28,720 nt of DNA from Schoenoplectus triqueter (GCA_964058805.1 CAXKVV010000236.1:1-28720), one strand, 5' to 3'. Shown: positions 10,652 to 20,302, counted from the first letter of the stretch. Translations and numbers: made by a program. The notes: generated from the letters alone by a model not told the origin.

Positions 10652-11125
10652 CTAAACCTGCCCTGATTCCTCGTCCGTTGGCGCTTCACTCCGGCTCGAT
10701 GCAGGTGGAGCGGCATCTCTCACATCATCACTAATTTGCACGGCCTTCTCCTCCCCTTTGACACAATCAAAAGAACCTGACCGGCTGCACGAAGGTGTGG
10801 CGATGAAAGTCGGTTTCTCATCCCCCGCCATGATGACCGCAAATAACTGGTGTAGAATCGCAGGTGGGCCTGACTGAGCGGCGGGCTTTGTATCTGTGTC
10901 ATTACTCGCTGAGTCATCGGACTGGGGCTCCGACAAAAAGGAGTTGAGCTTCCAATAGGAGCAGGCGAGAATTAGGAGTGCCAAGGCAATCAAACCCAGC
11001 ATGGCAGCTAGACCACCGAAGAGGTACGGCACGGGTGATTGCCATGCCGAGTGGGGCTGCGTTGGAGAGGTGGAGGGGGCCTCGGTGTGGTCGGAGTTGC
11101 TCAGAAAGGCCGAACCTGGCCTCAT
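10652..11125 (-). CDS. GDU: GLUTAMINE DUMPER (GDU) family protein
   Basis: This is a complete single-exon frame of 157 codons, close to the ~150-160 residues of Arabidopsis GDU1. It has a short Ser/Thr/Pro-rich N-terminus, then one membrane span at about residues 33-57 (YLFGGLAAMLGLIALALLIL and on). A cytosolic tail carries the family's VIMAG motif at 97-101 within FAVIMAGDEKPTFIATP. The C-terminus is acidic and Ser-rich. GDU proteins are plant-specific; overexpression in Arabidopsis raises amino-acid export, and GDU1 works with the RING ubiquitin ligase LOG2 at the plasma membrane. The conserved Gly of VIMAG is intact here (G101). The gene has no introns, is distinctly richer in G and C than its surroundings, and has a TATA box about 90 bp before the ATG. 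Which GDU paralogue it is cannot be told from this window. Confidence 0.93.
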   Translation of the reverse strand: MRPGSAFLSNSDHTEAPSTSPTQPHSAWQSPVPYLFGGLAAMLGLIALALLILACSYWKLNSFLSEPQSDDSASNDTDTKPAAQSGPPAILHQLFAVIMAGDEKPTFIATPSCSRSGSFDCVKGEEKAVQISDDVRDAAPPASSRSEAPTDEESGQV

Positions 11126-11223
11126 TGTAAAGCTAGGTGTGGTGGGTTGAGACTTGAGAGAAGAGAGAGGTGTGTTTTTGGTTGAGAGGAGAGGAAAGGT
11201 GAAGAGGAAGGGGGGTTTTATAA
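11126..11223 (-). promoter_or_regulatory. Core promoter and leader of the GDU gene
   Basis: On the minus strand a TATA box TTATAAAA (11223-11216) is followed by a pyrimidine-rich leader (CCTCTTCACCTTTCCTCTCC and beyond) up to the ATG at 11125. Transcription would start roughly 30 bases after the TATA box, giving a 5' UTR of about 60 nt. Confidence 0.7.
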
Positions 11224-11229
11224 GAAAGG

Positions 11230-12281
11230 TGGTGCTTGAGGAGAAAGCCTAAAGAGGGAGGATCCTCTGCAATTGCGGAGGTATATTGGAGATGTTATCC
11301 TGTACTGTTCTGGAGTGTTCCATTTACCTCGGATGATTATTTTTATTTTGAGATGTGAAATTAAAACCTCTTACCTCTGAATCAGATTGAATTAGATAAT
11401 TCAGAAGGATAGTAATGTCAAGGAAATGTGTCGAAATAATAACGGCAATATGCTGATAATATATGGATTCTGACTCGGTACTTTGGGATGATATATATGA
11501 TGATGATTGTTTGATGGCAGCCATAAAATTGATCTTGGTTTTGAAATTTGCTCGTTTTCTCTTTCTTGACAAAACAATATATCAGTTAAATTAATAAAAC
11601 TTATCTCTTGTTTTTATGAGTTTTGTCATCTAAGGATAGAATGTAATTGTGACCCTTCATTATTTTTTAAAATTAAATTAGATGGATTTAATTACGGAAA
11701 AGGGCAGGATTTTTAGAACGAGATGAGGATCCTATTTTTGTTTCCCTTTATAACTTGTTACAAAAAAAAATGAGGAAATGTGCATTATGTTGTATTGTTT
11801 TTGTGTCTTTAAGCTCTCGTTACCAGATTATCTCAAGATATTTTTTAGTTGTTTTATATGTTTTTTCATTATGAGTTTGTATGATTCTTATGTATGTTTT
11901 TCAATTAACATGCAATCCAAAGTTCATTTGCTTTGCTTGCTTAATTGTACTTGAGGTACAAGTTTTTTAACCTTAAATTATGCTTGCTTAAAATTCTAAA
12001 ATCTGTGTAATAATTGTCTTAGTTGTATCCCATCCAAAGCTAGCTACTGTTCGCCGCGTTGGTCTCCAAAGTAAATCACTTTCTTATTTAAGCTACGTTT
12101 GTCATTTACGTCGAATCTAAGATTTTTTTTTTTTAAATTTGTTTCTTCGCTATTAGATATACTGCAAAAAAAAAAAAACAATCGTTCTACATTTCCACTG
12201 TATACAAGAACAATTATCAAACTCAAAGTTTTGAGAAATACATTGATCATATAAGAACCCTACTATATAATCACATCAGAG
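11230..12281. other. Upstream flank of the GDU gene, no gene
   Basis: A/T-rich sequence lying upstream of GDU. The minus-strand open frames at 11324-11572 and 12044-12250 show no recognisable domain and include homopolymer translation, so I do not call them. Upstream control elements of GDU probably lie here but cannot be pinpointed. Confidence 0.45.
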
Positions 12282-12357
12282 GGTGTTAAGATTAATTGGG
12301 ATTAGTCTCAGATTAATAATCATCATAGGCTAAGATAAAATTTAAGCATCCAACCTT
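12282..12357. mobile_element. Possible small MITE remnant
   Basis: GGGTGTTAAGATTAATTGGG at the left and GCATCCAACC at the right are weakly inverted. Internal ATTAATCATC/GGCTAAGATAAAATTTAAGC blocks resemble small plant MITEs. The terminal match is poor and no target duplication is secure. Confidence 0.3.
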
Positions 12358-13789
12358 GTAATTAGCAAAGGGTTACTAGTAATCTTGTTTTATTCTTAGA
12401 AATAGGGATAGTACCAACTGTACACATTGTGCCAACGATAACATTTATCTTTCTCGTTATTTTTTGGTCACATGTATATATACGGCTTTGTAGTCAGTGT
12501 AACAAATAAATTACTTGATAATAATAATTAATCATCATATTTCGCGTCTTAAACTTTTACAGAGGGCAAGAGGCGAGGGTAGATTCAAACTTTGGTTCAG
12601 AAAGGGCAACAATTATTATTTTTTTTTGGGATTAAATGTAAATTATTTTTTCAATATAAATATCTTTTTTATTTAAAACAAATATAATTACAAAGATATT
12701 TATAATAAAACAAATTTTTAGAAGAGGGGGGAGACGGCTGTCCTCTTAACTCCTCTTGAATTTGCCCCTGCCAGACGGTATATATGGTTGCAAACTCAAA
12801 AGTTATTTATGCATAGAATGATATTATGTAAAGGAACATTATATACATAATAATATATTCCATTGTCTAACTTAATTTATTCCACTACCTTTCTTTGTCC
12901 CGACGGTGAAGAAATTTTTTAAATTAATTAGTTTTATGCAGTGTTTTGCATATATATGGATGAGCTCTTCAACTATGATCAGAATTTAGCAATTATAAAT
13001 GCGCACATGTAATAAGTAATTACTATTCGTGCTCAAAATCTTACAAAGATAATACGATGTTTATAATTCTGTACATGATAAAAAAAATTGAATAGTACAA
13101 TGTAATAGATTCATGACAACGGCTGCATTTAACTTGAGTTTTTTTTTTTTTTCAAATTTTTCAGAACAAAACTTTAGGTTTAATTTTAAATTCGTAAAAC
13201 ATGCATGATATCTCTTATGGCCCAAAAAGAAATCGATATTTTCTTTTTGAATTTTTGAATGAACTACGTACACTACAACTAAAGTATCATCGAGTTTATA
13301 AAATATTTATACTAGTCCTACTAGATTGTGATTACTCATTACTCATTATATATATGATATTTTTGCATGAACAAAAATGAAACTTTATTGCTGTTATTAG
13401 AATCGTTGCGCTTTTTTCAAATTTCAATTGAAGAAATAATATAATTAATATAATTTTATTTTTTAATTAACTATAGAGTTGTAAAAGTACACTTCATAAA
13501 ACTGATATGTCATCTCAAGCCCAATATGCACTATTTGATTTATTTATTTTTCTTGATCCAATGAATAATATATTATTTCTTCTTTGTTTTCATTTTAGAG
13601 TACGTTTATTATCCTAAGATGTCATTTAAGTTTTGAAATAACACAGATTTGTACTATATTTTTTATACAATTTTTTGAAGTTTATTGTGTGTAAATATGT
13701 GGTCAAAAAATCAACCGGGCCGGAAGAATACCGCGCACATAAACCTCTCTTTAAACCTACTCTAGATAATAATATATTTTCATATCATT
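12358..13789. other. Intergenic; one hAT-like end at about 12740-12770
   Basis: No gene found. The segment ending TTGAATTTGCCCCTG at 12770, preceded by a G-run (AGAGGGGGGAG), looks like the right end of a hAT element of the kind seen intact at 17510-17963. A partner end may be CAGAGGGCAAGAGG at about 12560, but flanking octamers do not match. Otherwise it is A/T-rich DNA. Confidence 0.35.
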
Positions 13790-13870
13790 AATACAAGACC
13801 CAGCCAATTTTCTCAATATCTGATAAAATTAACAAGAAAAAAAGAGAGAACATAATACAAGACCCAGCCA
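13790..13870. repeat. 17-bp direct repeat around a 47-bp spacer
   Basis: AATACAAGACCCAGCCA occurs identically at 13790-13806 and 13854-13870. The A-rich spacer ends AAGAAAAAAAGAGAGAACAT. This could be a local duplication or target duplications around a tiny retroposed piece. Confidence 0.75.
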
Positions 13871-13893
13871 GTTCACAGCATACATGATACGTA

Positions 13894-14350
13894 TAGGGCT
13901 GTTATTCGAGCGAGTTCGAGCGAGTTCATAGCAACTCGAACTCAGATCATAAGTATCTCGAGTTGGATTGACTCGAATAGCTAACATCATCCGAGCTAAA
14001 TACTGAACTCGAGCTCAGCTCATAACTCGCGATTTTGACTCGAATTTAATAAATATCAAGTGTTTGTGTAATGCTAGTGTCTAATGCTAACATAGTAATA
14101 TTATAAGTTTGCAACAGATTAATATTATAAGTTTGTAAATTGCAGCAACAACTAAATCAATTATCCGAGTTGACGAGTCACCGAGCGAGTTGACGAGTCA
14201 CTGAGCGAGTTGACGAGTCACTGAGCGAGTTTCCCTTGACTCGTACTCGTATAAAAAACTATTCGAGTTAGTCAACTCGAGTCAGATTTAACTCGAGTCA
14301 GATTTAACTCGAGTTATGATGAGCTATAATCCAAACGAGTTACGAGTTAT
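13894..14350. mobile_element. CGAG-rich repeat, probable truncated hAT-like element
   Basis: The left edge TAGGGCTGTTATTCGAGCGA resembles hAT ends beginning TAGGG(C/G)TG, as in the element at 1399-1986. The body is packed with ACTCGAGT-type motifs in both orientations and so can fold extensively. The expected inverted partner end is not visible near 14350, so this copy looks incomplete. It contains the 20-bp tandem array below. Confidence 0.45.
14166..14232. repeat. 20-bp tandem array, about 3.3 copies
   Basis: The unit GAGTTGACGAGTCACTGAGC begins at 14167, 14187 and 14207, with C in place of T at one site in the first unit. It lies inside the CGAG-rich element. Confidence 0.88.
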
Positions 14351-14563
14351 TTACCTTAGTACACCTTTTCTGCTTTTAAGGAACTGAGTATCAAATTCAA
14401 TCCCTCTGAAGTGTATGGGATCAAGCCATCTGCATTCAGCTGTATCTCACATTCTCACCCCACCCCATCAATCAAGGCATCAACTAAAACGGGAGCCGTA
14501 GCAGTTCCTACTTTTCCGTGGGTCCCGCCAGACGACGGTGGACCCGTCTTCGCAGTATCTGAA

Positions 14564-14694
14564 ATGCCGCCGAGAAACCAGTTGTCTTTTCTCCTTTCTT
14601 TGCTTCTCATTCTTTGTTTTTCTACAAAGGAAGTTAAAGGCACGCAAGCTATAAAGTATAATAAAAATGGCGTAAATGCGGATAAAAAAATAAG
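14564..14694 (+). CDS. Candidate signal-peptide first exon (uncertain)
   Basis: Starting at the ATG at 14564 the frame encodes MPPRNQLSFLLSLLLILCFS and then TKEVKGTQAIKYNKNG, a textbook secretory signal: basic start, eleven or more hydrophobic residues, then a polar stretch. An AAG|GTATGA donor-like site ends it at 14694. Upstream, 14500-14560 is unusually rich in G and C for this window and carries GTGGGTCCC and GTGGACCC, which resemble TCP-factor sites. The same frame stays open upstream to 14411 and downstream to 14869. The downstream part is A/T-rich translation and looks like intron. I do not recognise the family and see no second exon. It may be a small secreted-peptide gene, a gene fragment, or chance. 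Confidence 0.25.
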
Positions 14695-14699
14695 GTATG

Positions 14700-15344
14700 A
14701 TTTTTCAAAAGTGAATTATGTATGTCGGTGTTTAAATTTTTCATTGGCTTTTCTAAAATTATTTTATAATTATATCTTTTTGTTGAAGGATTCTCGTAAT
14801 TTCGTAGATCTTCCATATATTAAGAGCACCAAACGATATTTATCAATTATTATAACACAAATTATCTGAATTTTTAGAGGGGAATTGAACTTACGAGCTA
14901 TTGTGAATTCGTGATCCCGGACCACCTCTAATAATAGAGTTGGTCGGTAAGCAATATAAATTAACCAGCTTGCATAATTATAAAAGAACTGATGAAAAAA
15001 ATAAAATCGTTGCATAATAAATCATGTAGTGCGTTAATATTAACATGATATATTATTATTTCTTTTAATTAATGGGTCTTCTTCGGACCGGAGTCCGTAG
15101 ACTATATACCGTGTTTGTGCGCGCGCGCGCATATCACATGTTTGTGCACGGACCATATGTTAGGTCTATAAAACAAGTCTATGTAGAACGCTCGAAAAGA
15201 ATGACATCCATCTCTCATCTCTCTGACTGTAATTCAATAAGAAATATTTTTCATGCGGAAAAACAGAAAATTAAATAGGAAATTGTATTATATATATCTC
15301 TATTAATACTATTTATTAAACATGTAACAGTCCTTATCATATAA
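14700..15344. other. Intergenic; G/C dinucleotide tract and inverted motifs
   Basis: No gene supported. At about 15119-15132 there is a short alternating GC tract (GTGCGCGCGCGCGCAT). It is flanked by the imperfect inverted pair CCGTGTTTGTGC / TTTGTGCACGG. Confidence 0.45.
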
Positions 15345-15735
15345 CGGTCCAAATTTTTTATTGAATTTTTAGAGCTAATATCAATCATCGGATTGAGTTA
15401 TTCATCAAACATTTGTGTTGAAGTTATAATTTTCTCTCAATTTTGATTATTACGCGAAATACTACATAATTTAGGAGTACAATTGTCCTATTTTATTTTA
15501 TTTTATTTTATTTTATTTCTTAGAATGCCATCAATTATGAATTTTAACTTTTTTAAAAAAAATTCTAAATGTCAACTTTCCTCTTAATTCTGTATTTATT
15601 TTATATTAATTATGTATTCATAATTGAAATTTATAATAATTACTAAATTATCTTCATTTTTATTTTATTTTTCACATGAAGATATACATTTTATGTTTTA
15701 AAAAAATATCACCATAGCAACACACGGCAACACAT
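15345..15735. repeat. Dispersed repeat, inverted partner of 21114-21500
   Basis: Landmarks TTATTGAATTTTTAGAGCTA, AGTTATAATTTTCTCTCAAT and TAATTTAGGAGTACAATTG, then AATTATGTATTCATAATTGA and CACCATAGCAACACA, all recur reverse-complemented and in order at 21114-21500. This copy carries a (TTTTA)n expansion at about 15489-15518 that the partner lacks. Confidence 0.82.
15489..15518. repeat. (TTTTA)n microsatellite
   Basis: Six or so consecutive TTTTA units inside the dispersed repeat copy at 15345-15735. Confidence 0.9.
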
Positions 15736-15760
15736 GGCAAAACACGACAAAATACTAATA

Positions 15761-16197
15761 TATCTCAAATTTAAAAGTTCAAACGACCGATCCAAACTGT
15801 TGAACATCATCTTCATATTGAAATATCCTTGGAGATCAAATTTTATATTTTTTTGAAATTTTTTTCTATTTTTTAAATGGGTAAAAAATTTGTTGATCTA
15901 ACGATTTCTGCACCATCCAAAATTAGCGATTTTGTACTCATCTATAAAATAGAAAAAATTCAAAAAAATATAAAATTTGATCTCCAAAGATATTTTAATA
16001 TGAAGATGATGTTCAACGGTTTGGATCGGCCGTTGAAACTTTTAAATTCGAGATACGGGTGCGAAGCACAAAATCTTTTTTGCTTCGCGTTTGTATCTCA
16101 AATTTAAAAGTTCAAACGGCCGATCCAAACCGTTGAACATCATCTTCATATTGAAATATCCTTGGAGATCAAATTTTATATTTTCTTGAAATTTTTG
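15761..16197. mobile_element. Foldback MITE plus a half copy joined tail to tail
   Basis: A ~105-bp arm starting TATCTCAAATTTAAAAGTTC appears three times: forward at 15761-15870, inverted at about 15945-16055, and forward again at 16093-16197. The first two form a hairpin whose loop includes AAATGGGTAAAAAATTTG. The third is a partial element. Between them GATACGGGTGCGAAGCA and TGCTTCGCGTTTGTATC face each other, showing the true outer ends of the family. No coding capacity; the 76-residue frame at 15877-16107 is accidental. A diverged relative lies at 19965-20300. Confidence 0.75.
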
Positions 16198-16317
16198 TAT
16201 CCCACAAGATTTTCATACGAATAATTTAATGAAAATCATAAATTAAAAATTTTAAAATTTTAAAATATAATTTTTAATTCGTTTACATATCTGTTAAAAT
16301 ATAAATGTTTTTACGAT

Positions 16318-16346
16318 AGTATATATATATATATATATATATATAA
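16318..16346. repeat. (AT)n microsatellite
   Basis: An uninterrupted alternating TA run of roughly 28 bases. Length is likely polymorphic. Confidence 0.9.
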
Positions 16347-16490
16347 TGAATAAGTAGCCAAGTGTCCACTTTAATTTGAAACAATGAAAAGCATCGAAAC
16401 TTGAACCCCAATAAAAAATATATATTAAAGAGAGCTTTCTCCTAACTCATATATAGTACATACATGCAATATATAGAGTTTTATCCATCC

Positions 16491-16775
16491 TAAGGGTCCG
16501 TTCTATATTTCATTTTTGCATAGTATTTGTGAAGTTATGGTCGTAGCATGTCATATTTTGAATAGAGGAAGCCAGCAAGGCAGCAACTCAAAAATTCAGT
16601 CCGAGTATATTTTTTCAAAGTCAGGTTTTGCCCTTCTTTTCGCATGTAAATTTATCGATTTTTGTGCCGAAGCCAAGTTTTGTATGGCTTTTCATTTGTT
16701 CATCGAACAGTTAAAAGTTTGAAAAAGTTATAACCAGGATTTGCCAAGTTAAAACCGTTATATCGAACGGCGTAA
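16491..16775. mobile_element. Tourist-like MITE with TAA target duplication
   Basis: The element is 16494-16772 (279 bp), flanked by TAA at 16491-16493 and 16773-16775. The left end GGGTCCGTTCTATATTTC and the reverse-complemented right end CGCCGTTCGATATAACG are imperfect inverted repeats. Its 68-residue open frame has no transposase features. Confidence 0.62.
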
Positions 16776-17501
16776 AGCTCCTTTTTTATGCATCTAATTT
16801 GAAGTGTAGAGAACTAAGATATAGTTGAATTATCACTAATTCAAACCTCAAATAATTTAGGATGTATACAGAGTTCTGGAAAAACAAAATATAACACAGG
16901 TAATTAAAGCGAGTCACGTAAAGTGATTTATTTACGTTTATTTTTCTACAAAAATAATGATTTCAAATAAACCTTTCGAGTTCCCAATGACTTTATCTTT
17001 ATGTAACGAGAGAGGAGTCAAACTAATAAATTAAACAGGGCCCTCCCCCTCCTGGCTTCAGGTAACAAAATGTTGCAATAAATGGAGATGGAGGAGGTAT
17101 CCAGATCATGATTCACGCACCACCACCATTCACGCTTGGTGCACTTCTTGTTGTCTGATTCTGATCATAACAGAATGACATCAATATACGTGCATCTCCA
17201 TGCTCAGTCTGTTTTGCTTCCCAATATTTAGCTGATGTACTTAATTAATTAATTAAATTAAATTAAGCTATACTCTACTCTTCCCTTGGTGCTGCTTGGT
17301 ATTAATTATGGGAAACATATCTGATCATGATAAAGTGTCTTCCTTCCCTTTTATGCATTCCTATCTCCTAAGCAGTACTATTTAATTCTTTCTTCTCTGG
17401 GTGCTACCAATTAAGCAGTAAACAATTACAAATTTAGACTCAAATTGGTATAATGAAAAATGGGGTGTCTCCACTTGGAATAGAAAAAAATTAAAATGAA
17501 T
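16776..17501. other. Intergenic, nothing recognised
   Basis: Includes the palindromic TTAATTAATTAATTAAATTAAATTAA-type tract near 17240-17266. There is no gene, RNA gene or element boundary that I can support. Confidence 0.45.
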
Positions 17502-17971
17502 GGTATGAGCAGGGGCAGACCCAGCTCTATCCGGGGGGGGGGGGGGGGGGAGGGGGCACGTGCCCTCCCTGGATTTTGAAAAATAGTGTTTTTCGGTAAT
17601 GTTTTCGGCACGTGCCCCCCTGGAAATTTTTTTTGCCCCCCCCCCTGAATTGTCTTGTTATTTTTATTGAGAAAAAAAATTTAATACCATGCATAATGAA
17701 ATAATTATGCAAAGATATCAAAATATAAAGTTCCTTAGTCGAAAACTTTCTTCATCAACTTGATTATCTATTACTTTAAGCTTTATTTTATTGTTATTTT
17801 AATATACAAAATGTTATTATTTAATAAAAAATTTATTAGTTAAGTATATATATTAAATTATTAATTTTTTTATTTAGTACCCGATTAGTTAATGTATTTG
17901 AACCCGATAAGCCATTACAATCCGTTAATTGCCCCCCTAATCAAAATCCTAGATCCGCCATTGGGTATGAG
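17502..17971. mobile_element. hAT-type MITE with 8-bp target duplication GGTATGAG
   Basis: The element is 17510-17963 (454 bp). Perfect GGTATGAG octamers lie at 17502-17509 and 17964-17971. The left end is CAGGGGCAGACCCAG and the reverse-complemented right end CAATGGCGGATCTAGG, the CAGNGGCGGA-type termini of plant hAT elements. The interior has an 18-base G-run at 17533-17550, a 10-base C-run at 17636-17645, and two CACGTG palindromes. The short proline-rich open frames on the minus strand are just translation of the G-run. Confidence 0.88.
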
Positions 17972-18160
17972 TAGTAAAACATCTTGCAATTTTGAGACAA
18001 AAGTTGAAGGAACGAAAAGAAGTGGCTTCATCACGAAAAAGAGGGGAAAGAAAATTAAAAAAGAGTAGAGAAAAAGTGAAGAAGATATTTATTCTTTTTT
18101 TTCTGTCCAATTCAGGCTCTTTTTTCTACTGTCAACTTGACATGGTGTGTTGGTATTGTA
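17972..18160. other. Spacer between the hAT MITE and the Helitron
   Basis: A-rich sequence. The lysine/arginine-rich open frame starting at 17992 runs straight into the Helitron and is not a credible gene. Confidence 0.45.
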
Positions 18161-18630
18161 CTAGCTATATACCCGCGCGTTGCAGCAGAATTTTTTATTT
18201 AAACATTAAAATATTATAAGATAAAAAAATTCACATTTATCTAATATTAAATTATAAATTCACCAAATTATAGAGAAAACATTTAATAAAGACTATATTT
18301 AATCTTGGATGAGATTTTTGCACAATATGAGTTAATGATTCATGATTTTTATGGAAAGAAAAGTAAATTATTCTAACATATATTATCACCATTAATTTCT
18401 TACCAAATATGCACAAAGTTGCTAAATAAAAAACAAAAATTATGGAAATAATAGTATATAAGGGAAAGAAATGGAGAGAAAGAGAGGATCAATGGACGCG
18501 ATTACATACGTTCGATTAACCAACAATAAATATTATCCGTCTAATTGAGGGATAAAATGGGTATAATAAAAATTTACAATGACAAAAAATGGACCCTCCA
18601 ATTTTTAGATGCTTTATATAATAGTATAGA
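18161..18630 (-). mobile_element. Non-autonomous Helitron (470 bp)
   Basis: On the minus strand the element begins TCTATACTATTATATAAAGC at 18630 and ends GGGTATATAGCTAG at 18161. It is preceded by A and followed by T, the A|T target of Helitrons. The TC start, CTAG end, lack of inverted ends and lack of target duplication all fit. The TCTATACTATTA head is typical of Arabidopsis-like Helitron families. The GC-rich 3' stem (GCAACGCGCGGGT) is partly decayed. No Rep/helicase coding. Confidence 0.75.
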
Positions 18631-19309
18631 TATAAAGTGTGCATACTGAATTAGTGAATTTCCTTGAAAGCAGATTGGAAAAACTGTGAAGTCTTAAAAA
18701 AGAAAAAAAAAGAAAGAGAAAAACTGACGTAGCTTAAGCATATTGAACGCAATACTTGTACAATACTACCTCAAAAGCTTAGGTGATGTATCAATGAATC
18801 AAGAATTAATTTGAAGAACAAACATGGTAAAGGTAAACATTGATGGTGCCGTTGTAAAAAAAAAAATAATAATAAGAAAATGACAACGAGCTTTGTGCCT
18901 ACCTGCTTTCGGTAGGAGGAGAAGTTTCAAGCATGAAAAGAACTGATTATTTTTTTGTCAGAAATTTTCATGCTAAAATTTTTAGTAAAAAAAATACAAT
19001 AATAATCCCTAAATAATTTTCCTTTGTGTGTGTGTGTGTGTGTATTGTAATTCTATCTGGTTGGGTGAACAGTTTTCCTTACTCTGTCAGTGCATATTTG
19101 TCAATAATAAGCATAGCTTGATCATTGACGTGCAATTACTTTTTGTGTTGTCAATTGTAATTAATTAGCAGTTTGGATTTAAACAAAGTAATAATAATTG
19201 ATGGACTGACTGTATTTTGGGCCCATCTGTGGGGCCCATATAGATGATTAAAATATTAAAAGAAAATTAGAGTACGGATCGTAAGTAAAGCTCTTTAATG
19301 TCGTCACGG
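18631..19309. other. Intergenic with a GT microsatellite
   Basis: No gene. A (GT)n tract of about nine units lies at 19026-19043. TGGGCCCATCTGTGGGGCCCAT at 19218-19239 holds two GGGCCCA motifs of the TCP/site-II type, 10 bp apart. This suggests either a promoter or a decayed repeat. Confidence 0.45.
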
Positions 19310-19525
19310 ACTCTTTTTAGCTGGTGGGGGCCCGTCCACTTTCTGTTTGCCTGCCACCTGAAAATGGGCCCCGCAAAAATTCTCAAATTTTGATTGGTTG
19401 CGCCTTGTGGGACCAGCTCGAGTCACCGCGCAACGTACCGGGATATTGTCGTATTGACAACGCCGCAACGGACTCATACCGTCATACCGCACAATGGACG
19501 AACATTGTCTCGTCGAATATCTTTT
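19310..19525. other. G/C-rich islet without a recognised gene
   Basis: About 215 bp is far richer in G and C than its surroundings and opens short frames on both strands. None has a family signature. Motifs include GTGGGGGCCCGTCCAC, GGGCCCCGC and repeated ATACCG. It may be a promoter, an exon remnant or part of an element. Confidence 0.35.
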
Positions 19526-19859
19526 AGGAAGGGACTTGACAATGGGTTATCAAATAAATATAAAAAAATTAAAAAAAATCTGTAGATATATTCTTTTATT
19601 TATAAATTATAGTGATTTCAATTTCATGTAATTTCTTTATCGTTTAATAGTCCATCAAAGATTATCAAAATTTTATATAATTTATAACGATTTCAATTTA
19701 ACGATCTTTAATGTACTATCAAACAATAATGAAATTAGATAAAATTTGAATCACTGTCAATATATAAGTAGAAACATATATCTATAATTTTTTTCTATTT
19801 TTTTCATATTTATTTGAAGATCTATTATCAAGATAGCCATTATCAAGTAATCCCTTCCT
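19526..19859. mobile_element. Near-palindromic MITE, relative of 25817-26165
   Basis: The outer ends are inverted: AGGAAGGGACTTGACAATGG at 19526 against AGGAAGGGATTACTTGATAA from the right. Interior halves are also complementary (ATTATCGTTTRATAG.. / ..CTATCAAACAATAAT), so most of the 334 bp can fold. The core matches the copy at 25817-26165. No clear target duplication. Confidence 0.7.
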
Positions 19860-19964
19860 TTTTTTTGAACAAATATATTGTTGATGAATTATATTTTCAT
19901 TAATGGATGAATCACGCTCTATGTACTATGATGAATTCATGAATTATAAAATTTCTCATACTTC

Positions 19965-20300
19965 GAATTCGTATCTGAAATGTAAAAGTTCAAATTGCCG
20001 ATTCAAATCACTGAACATGATGTTCATATTGAAATATATTTGAAAATCAAATTTTATATTTTTTTAAAAAATATATATTTATTATAAAAATTTAATTTTT
20101 TTAGATGGGTACAAAGTTTGATCTAATGATTTTTTCACCATCCAATGTTAATGATTTTTCATTCATCTAAAAAATCATAAAAAAATAAAATCTAATCTCC
20201 AAAAATATTTTATTATGAAGATCATGTTCAAAAATTTAGAAATATTATTTGGACTTTCAAAATCGAGATACGGACGCGAAACATGAGAGATATTGTGCTT
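19965..20300. mobile_element. Diverged relative of the 15761-16055 foldback MITE
   Basis: It shares, in order, TTCGTATCTGAAATGTAAAA, the TTCATATTGAAATAT and ATCAAATTTTATATTTTTTT blocks, AGATGGGTACAAAGTTTG, CACCATCC and GAGATACGGACGCGAAACAT. Inverted arms are still visible but decayed. Confidence 0.65.
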
Positions 20301-20302
20301 CA

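Noticed and set aside
10720..10917. 65-residue minus-strand frame inside the GDU gene
   Set aside because: It overlaps the GDU frame and has no features of its own; it is a shadow of the real gene.
11324..11572. 82-residue minus-strand frame upstream of GDU
   Set aside because: No domain, unbiased composition and no promoter; likely chance in GDU upstream DNA.
12560..12770. Complete hAT element
   Set aside because: Only the right end looks convincing and the flanking octamers (AACTTTTA and CCAGACGG) do not match.
14455..14643. 62-residue minus-strand frame opposite the signal-peptide candidate
   Set aside because: It has no recognisable domain; its openness follows from the G/C-rich base composition.
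14870..14930. TTAGAGG ... CCTCTAA stem with TTCAATTCC on the minus strand, tRNA-like
   Set aside because: A 7-bp acceptor-like stem is present but no paired T stem or anticodon stem can be built. At best it is a decayed SINE piece.
17426..17721. Two minus-strand frames with poly-proline or poly-glycine
   Set aside because: They are translations of the G-run inside the hAT MITE.
19304..19585. Overlapping 62-67-residue frames on both strands
   Set aside because: Open frames on both strands in a G/C-rich patch are expected by chance; none has a family signature or splice context.
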